Origin: Thalassotalea sp. 1_MG-2023
GTDB lineage: Bacteria; Pseudomonadota; Gammaproteobacteria; Enterobacterales; Alteromonadaceae
Assembly (NCBI RefSeq): GCF_030546745.1
Contig: NZ_JAUOPD010000003.1
Location: 124,001-188,000 of the forward strand
Direction of reading: 5' to 3'
Length of the DNA: 64,000 bases
Under the pieces are notes generated by a model, which saw nothing but the letters and a program-made list of their open reading frames with translations, did not search any database and was not told the origin of the DNA. Made by a program: the position numbers and the translations under genes. Positions 9,652 to 21,707 of this stretch are shown in pieces; the first letter of the stretch is position 1; each line of letters begins with the position of its first letter.

Positions 9652-10021
9652 TTTAAAAAAAACCAAGGACGGTAATCAAAGTAAAAAAAAGAAAGATTTC
9701 ACGGTTGATGATTTTATTGCAGATGCTGAAAATTATGCGAAGGGGCGCCCTACCTTGGTAAGTGAGGGTATTAATCGACCCGCTAAATTAGAAGAAGCTT
9801 TAGCGGCGGCTGCTCAATTAGAAAACGCCGAGAAAAAAAGTAAAAAACCGTTTAGACACGCTACATTTACCTTAAGCGAAGATGCTATTGAGCAACTGCA
9901 AACTCTGTCAAAAGATACCAATCTTGCGAAATCACATATTATCCGTATTTTAATAAATGAATTATGTAATGAAGAGCAACAAAAAATGCTCAGTAAACTA
10001 TTAGCCTCTAATGTAGACTAA
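9638..10021 (+). CDS. Ribbon-helix-helix-like partner of ParA (ParG-like)
   Basis: 127 residues. The first ~80 are charged and low in complexity (KKTKDGNQSKKKKD and an alanine/glutamate-rich stretch) and are probably flexible. The C-terminal ~50 residues (RHATFTLSEDAIEQL, then two helices) read like a ribbon-helix-helix DNA-binding domain. Start overlaps the ParA gene by 14 bases, which suggests translational coupling. ParG-type proteins have exactly this layout: a mobile tail that stimulates ParF and an RHH fold that binds operator and centromere. Assignment to that role is inferred. Confidence 0.65.
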   Translation: MSLTDLKKTKDGNQSKKKKDFTVDDFIADAENYAKGRPTLVSEGINRPAKLEEALAAAAQLENAEKKSKKPFRHATFTLSEDAIEQLQTLSKDTNLAKSHIIRILINELCNEEQQKMLSKLLASNVD

Positions 10022-10163
10022 ATTCGTTTGTTTGATCGCCATAAAGTTCAGAATTTATTCGTAAATTGCGAGTGAAACATTGCATAAATGACCGTTGATA
10101 TCTTTCTAATATTTTGAAATATAACAATAAAATTATATTTATCTTTATTAAGTAGATAAAAGC

Positions 10164-10192
10164 TAGATTTAAGTAATCAGTTTCACTATAAT
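10164..10192 (+). promoter_or_regulatory. Probable rpmB-rpmG promoter
   Basis: Perfect TATAAT at 10187-10192 with a weak -35 (TAGATT, 10164-10169) at 17-base spacing. It would give a leader of about 75 nt before rpmB. Confidence 0.5.
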
Positions 10193-10210
10193 ATGCCACC
10201 TTTTTCAGGA

Positions 10211-10248
10211 TCCCAAGGCGACGGCCATGGGAAATTGTAGCTCGAGCT
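10211..10248 (+). promoter_or_regulatory. Structured leader of rpmB
   Basis: Two hairpins can be drawn in the 5' leader. The first is TCCCA/TGGGA closing an inner GGC/GCC stem with a GACG loop (10211-10232, one A-A mismatch). The second is the self-complementary AGCTCGAGCT (10239-10248). Both precede the Shine-Dalgarno TGGAGTGA. Ribosomal protein operons are often autoregulated by such leaders; whether L28 or L33 binds it is not known to me. Confidence 0.4.
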
Positions 10249-10273
10249 GAAATTAATTTTTGGAGTGACTCAC

Positions 10274-10510
10274 ATGTCTAGAGTTTGCCAAGTAACCGGC
10301 AAGAAACCAGTTGTAGGGAACAATCGTTCTCACGCAAGAAACGCCACTCGTCGTCGTTTCTTACCTAACCTTCAAGCCCATCGTTTTTGGGTTGAAAGTG
10401 AAAACCGTTTCGTTAAATTACGTTTAACTCCGAAAGGAATGCGTATTATCGATAAAAAAGGCATTGATGCAGTATTAGCTGATATTCGTGCCCGTGGCGA
10501 AAAAGTCTAA
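10274..10510 (+). CDS. rpmB: 50S ribosomal protein L28
   Basis: 78 residues from the ATG at 10274, preceded by TGGAGTGA; an in-frame GTG nine bases upstream lies in that ribosome binding site and is not the start. The sequence ([20 protein letters not shown]...) aligns end to end with E. coli L28 from memory. It belongs to the large ribosomal subunit. It is followed ten bases later by rpmG, as in nearly all gammaproteobacteria. Confidence 0.98.
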   Translation: MSRVCQVTGKKPVVGNNRSHARNATRRRFLPNLQAHRFWVESENRFVKLRLTPKGMRIIDKKGIDAVLADIRARGEKV

Positions 10511-10520
10511 GGAATAAATC

Positions 10521-10676
10521 ATGCGTGATAAAATTCGTTTAGTTTCTAGTGCTGGCACAGGTCATTTTTATACTACTGATAAGAATAAAAAGACTATGCC
10601 TGAGAAGATGGAAATCAAAAAGTTTGATCCAAAAGCTCGTAAGCATGTTATGTACAAAGAAGCTAAAATTAAGTAA
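10521..10676 (+). CDS. rpmG: 50S ribosomal protein L33
   Basis: 51 residues, ATG start with AAGGAA upstream. The sequence begins [19 protein letters not shown] and ends MYKEAKIK, matching L33. It has no Cys-X-X-Cys pairs, so it is the zinc-free form. Second gene of the rpmB-rpmG operon; a strong intrinsic terminator follows 18 bases after the stop. Confidence 0.97.
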   Translation: MRDKIRLVSSAGTGHFYTTDKNKKTMPEKMEIKKFDPKARKHVMYKEAKIK

Positions 10677-10693
10677 TTTTGGTTATCTAATTT

Positions 10694-10719
10694 AAAAGCC
10701 CGGTTTATCCGGGTTTTTT
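10694..10719 (+). terminator. Rho-independent terminator of rpmB-rpmG
   Basis: GC-rich stem CCCGG/CCGGG with a 5-base loop, flanked by A-run and T-run, so it can work on both strands. It lies directly after rpmG and just downstream of the convergent receiver gene. Confidence 0.88.
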
Positions 10720-10745
10720 ATTGCCTGATGATTGTGAAAATATTA

Positions 10746-11129
10746 TTAATGCCAAGGCATATGAAAATCAATATTGGTACGTAATTGCTGCGCATCAATA
10801 GGTTTTGTCATATATGCACTCGCGCCAACATTCAACGCTCGACGCATGTCTTTTTCATCGTTAGAGCCTGAAATAATCAACACAGGAATATCTCTTCTAC
10901 TTTTTGACTGCTTGATGCGTTTACAACATTCAAACCCATCCATATTTGGCATACTGATGTCCATTAAGATCATGGTAGGCTTAATTTCAGTCAATAATTT
11001 AAGTGCTTGAACGCCGTCTTTAGCAATATGAATTTTATGACCTAATTCTTTAATTTGATTGCAAATTACACGGATATTGGTAGAGCTATCATCGACAATT
11101 AGTATGCTTGATGTTAATTGGTCATCCAT
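10746..11129 (-). CDS. Single-domain response regulator (CheY-like receiver)
   Basis: 127 residues from the ATG at 11129; a TTG at 11144 would add five residues. It consists of only a receiver domain: acidic pair in LIVDDSS, phospho-Asp in ILMDISMPNMDG (near residue 59), Ser/Thr switch in ISGS and the conserved Lys in MTKPID. There is no output domain, so it works through protein contacts or phosphotransfer. No kinase gene is adjacent, and its partner cannot be told from this window. Confidence 0.88.
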   Translation of the reverse strand: MDDQLTSSILIVDDSSTNIRVICNQIKELGHKIHIAKDGVQALKLLTEIKPTMILMDISMPNMDGFECCKRIKQSKSRRDIPVLIISGSNDEKDMRRALNVGASAYMTKPIDAQQLRTNIDFHMPWH

Positions 11130-11383
11130 AACGCAGTTACTCAATAATTCACTTTGTACTATTAAGCGTAGAACAACATAGCATAACTAATCAACTAAAG
11201 TTTAAAATCTTGATAATACAATGATAATGTTAACTAAATGTGATTGTGTCAGTTATTTTTACAGCAAAATATTTTGTTTTTTTTAAGCGTTTGAAATTTA
11301 TGGTTAATTTTAATTGGCGCTATTTTTGCATCACAACCCTTGTAATTATAATGTTAATAATAATAGCTAGAAAGAGAGCAAAT

Positions 11384-12565
11384 ATGTCCAATATTAAAAC
11401 GAAGACGCGCAAACTTATTAGTGCCATGTCACTTGCTTCATTGGCAGTGATGGGCCAAGCAAACGCAGACCTTCTAAGCCTTGATATCGATAACTCGAAT
11501 TCACAAGCGTATATCGCTTCAGGTAATGGTGATAATTCAGTAACGCGTGGTGACAATCTAGCCAGCATCACTGATCCTAATACAGCTAGCTCGCCGTTTA
11601 GTGGTGTGGTAAGTATTCAGATTCAAATGAATGGTTCTTATTTTATCTGTACTGGTGCTGCATTAAACAGTCGACATATATTGAGTGCGGCGCATTGTGT
11701 TGATGAAAACGACCAAGGTACAACGATCAATTTAGCTGATCCAAATAACGATGTTGTTGTTGTTTTTAATAGCGACGGTACATTTAACGATTTAATTCCT
11801 GCACAAAAAGTAGATATTCACCCTGATTACGACGGCTTTAATGTCTGTTCAGATGGCTCAATTGGCTGTTTAAATGATGATGTTGCCATCATTGAACTAG
11901 AGCGTGATATTCCAGCTGGCACAAAAACCTACGATTTATTCTCAGGCCAAGTATTTGATACGTTAAACTTATCTAGTCAAGGTGGCGGTGATGGTTCATT
12001 ATTCACTATGGTCGGTTATGGTACGCGTGGTGATGGTCACTCTGGTTACTACACCAATGACGGCGATCCAGCAGGTTCTGCTGACTATTTCTCAAAACTC
12101 GTGGGCATGAATATTGTTGATGCGATTAACTTTGATGATGATGGTTCAGGTCAAGCTGAAGTATGGCATGCAGACTTTGATGGCACCTATACTGACAACG
12201 ATGACCTGTTCGGTAATGGTGCGGGCCAAGAGTATGATATGGACTTTTTCTGTCAAGTTTATAACATCTGTAGTTCTTGGTTACCTGAAGGTATTGAAGC
12301 AAACATTGGTGGCGGTGACTCAGGTGGACCGTCATTTGTTTATAATGCCTTAACTGATACATACGAAATTGCGGGTATTAATACCTTTGGTGCGCCTACA
12401 TCTCCAATAGCAAAAGGTGCTTATGGCGATCGCTTTGGTGGTATTTTGATGAATCCATACGCAAATTGGATTGCAGCGCAGGTTTCTCAAATCCCTACAC
12501 CTGGCTCAATCATGTTATTTGGTTTAGCGTTAGCAGGTTTAGCAACAGCACGTCGCAAAGCATAA
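11384..12565 (+). CDS. Secreted trypsin-like serine protease with PEP-CTERM-like sorting tail
   Basis: 393 residues from the ATG at 11384; the frame is open upstream to 11240 but that part reads like non-coding A+T-rich sequence, while the chosen start gives a clean signal peptide ending near QANA. Chymotrypsin-fold triad: His104 in LSAAHCVD, Asp166 in CLNDDVAII, Ser313 in GGGDSGGPS. The tail is IPTPGSIMLFGLALAGLATARRKA (split at 370-393): a Pro-Thr-Pro motif, one hydrophobic helix and an Arg-rich end, as in PEP-CTERM proteins handled by exosortases. No exosortase is in the window. Likely a surface or exported protease. A terminator follows. Confidence 0.85.
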   Translation: MSNIKTKTRKLISAMSLASLAVMGQANADLLSLDIDNSNSQAYIASGNGDNSVTRGDNLASITDPNTASSPFSGVVSIQIQMNGSYFICTGAALNSRHILSAAHCVDENDQGTTINLADPNNDVVVVFNSDGTFNDLIPAQKVDIHPDYDGFNVCSDGSIGCLNDDVAIIELERDIPAGTKTYDLFSGQVFDTLNLSSQGGGDGSLFTMVGYGTRGDGHSGYYTNDGDPAGSADYFSKLVGMNIVDAINFDDDGSGQAEVWHADFDGTYTDNDDLFGNGAGQEYDMDFFCQVYNICSSWLPEGIEANIGGGDSGGPSFVYNALTDTYEIAGINTFGAPTSPIAKGAYGDRFGGILMNPYANWIAAQVSQIPTPGSIMLFGLALAGLATARRKA

Positions 12566-12587
12566 TCAATCGTTATTGTATTTTTTG

Positions 12588-12613
12588 AGGGTTAGCTTAG
12601 GCTAGCCCTTTTT
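12588..12613 (+). terminator. Rho-independent terminator of the protease gene
   Basis: Nine-pair stem AGGGTTAGC/GCTAGCCCT (one G-T pair), loop TTAG, then a T-run; 23 bases after the protease stop. It partly overlaps the leader of the small gene at 12628. Confidence 0.85.
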
Positions 12614-12627
12614 GTTGGGAGTAAAAA

Positions 12628-12960
12628 ATGTGTAGATATGTTTTGTTATTTATATTGGTTTGCTTTGTAAATGTATCTGTTGCACAAGAGAAACCCGATG
12701 TAAAATTATCAAAACATCCTGAAACGTTTGGTAAAGTATCTAATAGTGTTATTTTACTTGATGTACTTGTGGATGAGCATGGTAAGGCAGCAGAAGTGAA
12801 ATTATCAAACGCAGAGCGATACAATACATTTAACCAATTTGCATTACTTCGCACCAAAAAAGCGAGTTTTCCTGTTAAGTATGAACAGGGCGTACCGGTT
12901 AAGTATTGGATTAAAAAACATAAGGTTGAATACCAAGTTAAGCCAATGAAAACAAAATAA
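12628..12960 (+). CDS. Small exported protein, possible TonB C-terminal-like domain
   Basis: 110 residues. A signal peptide (MCRYVLLFILVCFVNVSVAQ) is cleaved near residue 19. The rest, with VILLDVLVDEHGKAAEVKLSNA and a later KKASFPVKYEQGVPV, resembles the beta-strand pattern of TonB C-terminal domains found in periplasmic proteins, but the match is loose. Preceded by GGGAGT ribosome binding site and by the terminator of the protease gene, so it is likely transcribed separately. Function unknown. Confidence 0.6.
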   Translation: MCRYVLLFILVCFVNVSVAQEKPDVKLSKHPETFGKVSNSVILLDVLVDEHGKAAEVKLSNAERYNTFNQFALLRTKKASFPVKYEQGVPVKYWIKKHKVEYQVKPMKTK

Positions 12961-12994
12961 CTTACTCAAAAACGTAACTAACTGAGTTGTGTAG

Positions 12995-13954
12995 TTAGCA
13001 TGGTTTAAGATGCTTGATAAGCGTATCATACGTTTGTTGTTTGCTTAACGGTAATGCTGACTTATCTATTGAATTGATTAACTGGTATGCTTGGCAGTTC
13101 GTCTGTTGTTTGACGTACAATTGGCTTAATCTAAGTTTTATCAGCAAAATTTTATTTGTATCTTGTGCTTGTTGGGAAAATGATAATGCTTTTTCAAAAT
13201 ACAGTGTAGCCATGTTTAACTGTGTTAACTGTTCATAAATATCGGCAAGATTATATCGAATAACCCCTTGTTGCTGCTTATTACCTACTATATCTCCCCA
13301 ATAAAGGGCTGTTTTCCAACGCTGCTCAGCTTCTTGATACTTCTTTAATTTTGCAGCCGCATGCCCTAAATTACCATGTAATTCTGTTTTAAAGAGTGCG
13401 TTTTTACTGTCTTTAAATTTTACTGTTAACTGAGATAGCAGTGAATAGGCCTGTTGTACCTCGCCGTATTGCATTGTTAAGTTGGCTAACTCTACAAGTC
13501 GCATAGGAGAGGGAAATATTTCATTCATCTGCTTGAGTAAGGCCATCGCCTTTTCGGCATATATTTTAGTTTTTTCGGATTTACCGAAAGCTCTTAACGA
13601 TTTAGCATGGTAAATATAAACGGTAATCTTAAAGGGGATTGGCAGGTTGTCGTGGTTTAGCCATTTAGTCGTTTCTTCGAGTAACGATTTATTACGTTGT
13701 AAGTTAAACAACGCAACAAATCGATATTGAAGTAAGTCATATTTAACCAGTTTACTCTGATTTTTTTTACTGAGCTCAAGGTCTATTCGAGACAAGCAAT
13801 CGATAGGCGAAGTAATACACACACTTTCTATCGATTTATCTTTGAAATTATTGGTAGATGACTTAGTTAAGGCATGCGCAACAAGCGTATTAAATACGCT
13901 TATCGTTAAAAAAGCATAACGTAAAGTTAACGTTTTTAACAATCGTTGCTTCAT
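12995..13954 (-). CDS. TPR-repeat exported protein
   Basis: 319 residues with an N-terminal hydrophobic signal segment (LRYAFLTISVFNTLVAHA). Helical repeats from about residue 95 to 290 fit tetratricopeptide repeats: ELHGNLGHAAAKLKKYQEAE, IRYNLADIYEQLTQLNMA and neighbours. Two Cys pairs could form disulfides (CITSPIDC near 46-53; the last residue is also Cys). It starts 15 bases after the M1 aminopeptidase stop and likely shares its transcript. Such proteins act as scaffolds in the periplasm; the partner is unknown. Confidence 0.65.
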   Translation of the reverse strand: MKQRLLKTLTLRYAFLTISVFNTLVAHALTKSSTNNFKDKSIESVCITSPIDCLSRIDLELSKKNQSKLVKYDLLQYRFVALFNLQRNKSLLEETTKWLNHDNLPIPFKITVYIYHAKSLRAFGKSEKTKIYAEKAMALLKQMNEIFPSPMRLVELANLTMQYGEVQQAYSLLSQLTVKFKDSKNALFKTELHGNLGHAAAKLKKYQEAEQRWKTALYWGDIVGNKQQQGVIRYNLADIYEQLTQLNMATLYFEKALSFSQQAQDTNKILLIKLRLSQLYVKQQTNCQAYQLINSIDKSALPLSKQQTYDTLIKHLKPC

Positions 13955-13969
13955 TTTTCATACAGCCGT

Positions 13970-15643
13970 TTAATTACCTAATATGTTCATAATATTGATA
14001 TAAAAGTTTTTATCAACAACAAAAGTGGGATCTTTTTGACTAATTTGTACATTTGTCCATGAAGTTGTTGGACTAAGCCATTGCATTTTATCGTTAATTT
14101 TTACTTTTACAGGCATATCAAAACCAGATTTCACATTACTCCAACGTACACGTAATTGCTCGCCTTTTAAAAAATACTCTAATGTCGGAACACGGTTATC
14201 ACGCAGATATTGATCAAAAATGTTCGATAGCAACTTACCTGTTTTGTTTTCCATGTATTGTTCAATTTGCTGCGTTGTTACAGTTTGGTGATAAAATTGT
14301 TTTCCTAAACCACGTAAGGTTTCTCGCCATAAATCATCGTTATTTACAATTTGACGAATAGTGTGCAGCATATTTCCGCCTTTATCATACATATCGCTAG
14401 AGCCTTCACTATGCACGTGGTATTCACCAATAATAGGTTTTTGGTTTTGTATGTTAATACGTTGGCCACGGGTATAACCAAACGCAGCCTCTTTGCCATA
14501 GTGGTATTCTAAAAATAAACTTTCAGAATAATTGGTAAAGCTTTCGTGGATCCACATATCAGCAATGTCTTTACTGGTAATGTTATTGGCGAACCATTCA
14601 TGACCAGTTTCGTGCACGATAATAAAATCAAATAGCATTCCTGCACCGGTTAAACTGCGATCTCGGCCAAGGTAGCCATTTTGATATCCGTTACCATAGG
14701 TTACAGAGCTTTGGTGTTCCATACCTAAATAAGGGGCTTCAACTAATTTATAGCTGTCTTCGTAAAAAGGATAAGGGCCAAACCAGTGTTCTAGTGCTTC
14801 AATGGTACGCTTAGCATCTTTAAATTGTTCCTGAGCTTTTTTAAGGTTGTCACGCAGTACCCAGTAATCCATATCAAGCACACCTTTTTCCCCTTGATAC
14901 TTTTCACCGAAGTGGACGTAGTCACCGATGTTAATATTTACCCCGTAATTATTAATTGGATTAACAACTTGCCAGTGGTAGGTTTTAGTTTGTTTTTCTT
15001 TATTATGATCAATGGATAACAAACGCCCATTAGATACGTCAACTAAGTGTTCAGGTACTTCAACACTCATCTTGATACCACGATCAGGCTCATCGTAGCC
15101 ATGGTCTTTGTTAGGCCACCAAATACTTGCGCCAATGCCTTGATTGCTAGAGGCGATAAAATCAATACCGTTGCTATCTTTTTTCCATGTAATACCACCA
15201 TCCCAAGGGGCGCGCTTTGCAACTTGCGGTTTACCCGAAAAGTGCAGAACTACTTGTTGTTCACTACCTATAGGTGAGTTGTTTAAAGTGTGAATAAAAT
15301 AACTGTAGCCATCTTGATCGATGTTTAATACTTGGCCTTTTTGGGTCGCTTTTGTCAGCTTCATTGGCGGCTGTAATTCAATTTGCAGACGATCAGTGTT
15401 GCCGATAACACGATAACTTACAGTATTCGTACCCGCGATGGTTCGAGTAGAAGGATCTACTTCAATCGCTAAATGATAATGACTTAAATCCCACCACTGA
15501 CGTTCAGGTGTGATTGAACCGCGTAACACGTCTTGGCGTGTAGTTTCGCCATTAGTGCCAAATAAATTATCAGCCATTGTGATAGGTGACTGTAGTGTGA
15601 GTGCTGTTGTTAAAGCGAGTAAACTCAAAGGAAATTTTTTCAT
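13970..15643 (-). CDS. M1 family metallopeptidase (exported aminopeptidase)
   Basis: 557 residues with a signal peptide ending near TMADN (about residue 24). The gluzincin signature is complete: HETGH at 344-348 and the third zinc ligand Glu367, with the M1 substrate motif GMEH at 307-310 (usually GxMEN). The N-terminal half is the beta-sandwich domain typical of M1. It lacks the large C-terminal helical domain of PepN, so it belongs to the shorter leukotriene A4 hydrolase-like group. Likely trims peptides in the periplasm. It is divergent from the thi operon and upstream of the TPR gene. Confidence 0.9.
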   Translation of the reverse strand: MKKFPLSLLALTTALTLQSPITMADNLFGTNGETTRQDVLRGSITPERQWWDLSHYHLAIEVDPSTRTIAGTNTVSYRVIGNTDRLQIELQPPMKLTKATQKGQVLNIDQDGYSYFIHTLNNSPIGSEQQVVLHFSGKPQVAKRAPWDGGITWKKDSNGIDFIASSNQGIGASIWWPNKDHGYDEPDRGIKMSVEVPEHLVDVSNGRLLSIDHNKEKQTKTYHWQVVNPINNYGVNINIGDYVHFGEKYQGEKGVLDMDYWVLRDNLKKAQEQFKDAKRTIEALEHWFGPYPFYEDSYKLVEAPYLGMEHQSSVTYGNGYQNGYLGRDRSLTGAGMLFDFIIVHETGHEWFANNITSKDIADMWIHESFTNYSESLFLEYHYGKEAAFGYTRGQRINIQNQKPIIGEYHVHSEGSSDMYDKGGNMLHTIRQIVNNDDLWRETLRGLGKQFYHQTVTTQQIEQYMENKTGKLLSNIFDQYLRDNRVPTLEYFLKGEQLRVRWSNVKSGFDMPVKVKINDKMQWLSPTTSWTNVQISQKDPTFVVDKNFYINIMNILGN

Positions 15644-15719
15644 TATAATGTCTTCTTTTTGATTTTATGTATACTGTATAATTTTTATCAATTTCTCTCT
15701 ATCTTAGCCTGAAATAATC

Positions 15720-15748
15720 TTGCAGGCTACCGTAACATTCTCTAGAAT
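15720..15748 (+). promoter_or_regulatory. Probable promoter of the thi operon
   Basis: TTGCAG (15720-15725) and TAGAAT (15743-15748) at 17-base spacing, about 45 bases before the riboswitch. An 8-bp inverted repeat GTAACATT/AATGTTAC (15732-15739 and 15762-15769) brackets the -10 and start region and could be an operator. Confidence 0.5.
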
Positions 15749-15794
15749 TAGTCGGGTGAGTAATGTTACCTGAAAAAGTAAACCAACATTATCA

Positions 15795-15880
15795 ATCTTG
15801 TCGGAGTGCCATTGGGCTGAGATCGCGTAAGCGGGATCCGTAGAACCTGATCTGAGTAATTTCAGCGAAGGAAACAAGGG
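15795..15880 (+). promoter_or_regulatory. TPP riboswitch (THI element)
   Basis: Classic thi-box layout: P1 arms CTTGT (15797-15801) and ACAAG (15874-15878), the conserved CTGAGAT in GGGCTGAGATCG, the ACCTGATCTG core and the CAGCGAAGGAAACAAG end. It senses thiamine pyrophosphate and lowers expression of the thi operon, which begins 109 bases downstream. In gammaproteobacteria control is usually at translation or termination; no clear terminator stem was picked out between it and thiC. Confidence 0.95.
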
Positions 15881-15928
15881 AAATATCGATTTTATATTTT
15901 CTTGATCTACCCCAACTCCGCCTTATAA

Positions 15929-19083
<3,155 letters not shown>

Positions 19084-19100
<17 letters not shown>

Positions 19101-19293
19101 TGGTGAGCAAGTTTCCTTGCTTGAACAAGCAAGTGTTGCTGACGCTCTACAACAATATTTAACGGAACAACAGCAAGCGTTAACGTTTGCGGTGGCATTA
19201 AACCGTGATTTTGTCGCAAATAGTGATTATGCAACAACATGCTTAACGGAACATGACACACTAGATGTGTTATTTCCAATTCAGGGGGGGTAG
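19084..19293 (+). CDS. thiS: Sulfur carrier protein ThiS
   Basis: 69 residues, ubiquitin-like. It ends in Gly-Gly, which is adenylated and thiocarboxylated to carry sulfur to the thiazole synthase. It overlaps the thiO end by 17 bases and stops two bases before thiG. The adenylating enzyme ThiF is not encoded in this operon; MoeB or a ThiF elsewhere must serve. Confidence 0.95.
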
Positions 19294-19295
19294 TC

Positions 19296-20102
19296 ATGTC
19301 GTTTTCTATCTATGGCCAAGCTTTATCAAGTCGATTATTAATTGGCAGCGCGTTATACCCCTCACCTGAGATCATGAAAAAAGCGATTCTAGCCAGTGAC
19401 TCACAAGTGGTGACGCTGTCATTAAAAAGACAAAATCCTAATGCCATGGGGGGAGAACAAATTTGGCGTTATATTCAGGAGATCGTTAAGGTTAAACAAG
19501 GTTTTTTATTACCCAATACGGCGGGATGCAAATCGGCAAAAGAAGCGGTTACTCTAGCGAAAATGAGCAGAGAAATATTCGCGACCGATTGGATAAAACT
19601 TGAAGTCATTGGTGATGATTACAACTTACAACCAGATGCGATTGAATTGCTAGCGGCTACAGAGCAACTAATCGCTGATGGATTCAAAGTGCTACCCTAT
19701 TGCACTGATGATTTGGTGTTATGCCAGCGATTGTATGATTTAGGTTGTCAGGTGATCATGCCTTGGGCGTCACCTATTGGTACAGGTAAAGGGTTAATGA
19801 ACCCCTATAACCTCGAGACTATACGCTTAAGATTACCAAATGCCACGCTAATCTTAGATGCAGGAATAGGTAAACCTTCAGATGCGTGTTTGGCTATGGA
19901 AATGGGCTATGATGGTGTGTTATTAAACTCTGCTATCGCATTGGCCGATAACCCGGTTGCCATGGCGCAAGCGTTTTCGTTGGCAGTAGCGTCAGGTGAA
20001 ACAGCGTACGTTGCAGGGCTTATGCCTGAAAGACAAACAGCACATCCAAGCACACCTACATTAGATACGCCCTTTTGGCATCATCATGGAGCAACAAAAT
20101 GA
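19296..20102 (+). CDS. thiG: Thiazole synthase
   Basis: 268 residues. TIM-barrel enzyme that joins deoxyxylulose 5-phosphate, the glycine imine and ThiS-thiocarboxylate into the thiazole phosphate. The Schiff-base Lys lies in WIKLEVIGD (about residue 101). Other conserved blocks are [24 protein letters not shown] and [26 protein letters not shown]. The next gene starts with an ATGA overlap at its stop codon. Confidence 0.96.
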   Translation: MSFSIYGQALSSRLLIGSALYPSPEIMKKAILASDSQVVTLSLKRQNPNAMGGEQIWRYIQEIVKVKQGFLLPNTAGCKSAKEAVTLAKMSREIFATDWIKLEVIGDDYNLQPDAIELLAATEQLIADGFKVLPYCTDDLVLCQRLYDLGCQVIMPWASPIGTGKGLMNPYNLETIRLRLPNATLILDAGIGKPSDACLAMEMGYDGVLLNSAIALADNPVAMAQAFSLAVASGETAYVAGLMPERQTAHPSTPTLDTPFWHHHGATK

Positions 20103-21595
20103 CGGGTTCTGATAAACCAATTGTTTGGACCATTTCAGGGGCAGACTGTTCCGGAGGGGCAGGCATTGCTGCAGATATTAAAACAGGCCACAGCCTAAAC
20201 GTTGAAACTTGTCACTTGATCACCGCCAATACCGTGCAAAACTCTCAACAGTTGTATTCGATTAACCCTGTGAATACATCTCTACTTTCTGAACAAGTCG
20301 ATGCACTAAAAGAAGATAAAAAGCCTGCGGTGATTAAAATAGGCTTAATTGCGACCATTGACCAAGTACAATGGTTGATTACAACATTAACGGCCTTAAA
20401 AAAAGAAAATTCCGGATTAATAGTCGTATTTGACCCCGTTGGTAGCGCAAGTGTGGGGGGGAAGTTAACCACACTACAATTTGCGCATTTTCGCGATATA
20501 TTGCCGTACATTGATATCGTAACACCTAACCTTGATGAAGCTAAAATGTTGACTCAATCAACGGTAAATGATGCAAATCTATTAGCGCGAAGGCTTTGTC
20601 AATATGGCGCAAACACTACCATCGTTAAAGGCGGTCATAGCGAGTCAGACAAGGTGACTGACCTAGCCTATGATAGCTTGAAAGATCAGGTGTTTCGGTT
20701 GTCTTCACCTCGGGTTAATACGCACTTCAGTCACGGGGGGGGCTGCAGTTTTGCAATGGCAATTGCATCATATATTGCACAAGGTTATTTATTAAGAGAT
20801 GCGTTTACCTTAACAAAAACTTATATTCATCAGGGGTTGAAAGCACAAGAGAATAAGCTTGAACAATATGGCGCATTTGATCAGCCAAAAACAAATAAGC
20901 TTGTATCAGTTGCATTTCCAACGGTTGAATCTGTACTTAATCAACAATACCATGATTTAGCACCATTCCCTGTTATTGGCAGTTCTCAAGGGGAACAATC
21001 ACTCGGGTTATACCCTGTGGTTGATTCGGTAGAGTGGTTAAAAAAATTACTGCCATTAAATTTGGAAATCATACAACTTCGGTTAAAAAACTTATCTGAC
21101 GAAGAGTTAGATGCATTCATCATGCAGGCAGTTGCGTTGAGCAAGCATTATAAAACAAGACTGTTTATCAATGATTACTGGCAATTAGCGATAAAACATG
21201 GGGCATATGGGGTTCATATTGGTCAAGAAGATCTGCTCGAGGCTGATTTATTTGCTATTAGTCAAGCAGGGCTTCGATTGGGCATTAGTACCCATGGTTG
21301 CTATGAGTTTATTCTTGCTAAAAACCTTAAGCCGTCATATTTAGCGATTGGCGCTATTTTCCCAACGAAAACGAAGAACATGACTGGGCAAATTCAAGGC
21401 ATTAATAATTTAAGCCATATTCTCACAATCGCAGACAATATTCCGGTAGTGGCTATTGGTGGCATAAACCAGTTAAATGTTGAAGAAGTTTGGAAAACAG
21501 GCGTAGATGCTGTTGCTGTGGTTACCGCAATTACAGAAGCTGACGATTACCAACAAGCAGTTACTAGGTTACAAAGTTGCTTGCAACCTAGTTAA
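20099..21595 (+). CDS. thiDE: Fused hydroxymethylpyrimidine (phosphate) kinase/thiamine-phosphate synthase
   Basis: 498 residues from the ATG at 20099, which overlaps the thiG TGA; GGAGC lies upstream. Residues 1-~265 are Thi[24 protein letters not shown]-like [10 protein letters not shown] and the catalytic Cys216 in GGGCSFAMA. Residues ~295-490 are Thi[31 protein letters not shown] and [14 protein letters not shown]. The fusion phosphorylates HMP-P to HMP-PP and couples it with the thiazole. Two long G-runs (seven G at 20455-20461, eight at 20735-20742) lie inside the ThiD part. Last gene of the operon. Confidence 0.94.
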   Translation: MTGSDKPIVWTISGADCSGGAGIAADIKTGHSLNVETCHLITANTVQNSQQLYSINPVNTSLLSEQVDALKEDKKPAVIKIGLIATIDQVQWLITTLTALKKENSGLIVVFDPVGSASVGGKLTTLQFAHFRDILPYIDIVTPNLDEAKMLTQSTVNDANLLARRLCQYGANTTIVKGGHSESDKVTDLAYDSLKDQVFRLSSPRVNTHFSHGGGCSFAMAIASYIAQGYLLRDAFTLTKTYIHQGLKAQENKLEQYGAFDQPKTNKLVSVAFPTVESVLNQQYHDLAPFPVIGSSQGEQSLGLYPVVDSVEWLKKLLPLNLEIIQLRLKNLSDEELDAFIMQAVALSKHYKTRLFINDYWQLAIKHGAYGVHIGQEDLLEADLFAISQAGLRLGISTHGCYEFILAKNLKPSYLAIGAIFPTKTKNMTGQIQGINNLSHILTIADNIPVVAIGGINQLNVEEVWKTGVDAVAVVTAITEADDYQQAVTRLQSCLQPS

Positions 21596-21707
21596 TCTTT
21601 GTTCTGCATAAACAATGCGTTTCTAGCCGTTATAAAGATGAAATAAATAGTAGTTATTCTATAGCACCATTTTTAATACGCATCTAAAGTCAGTTAATGA
21701 ATGTTGA

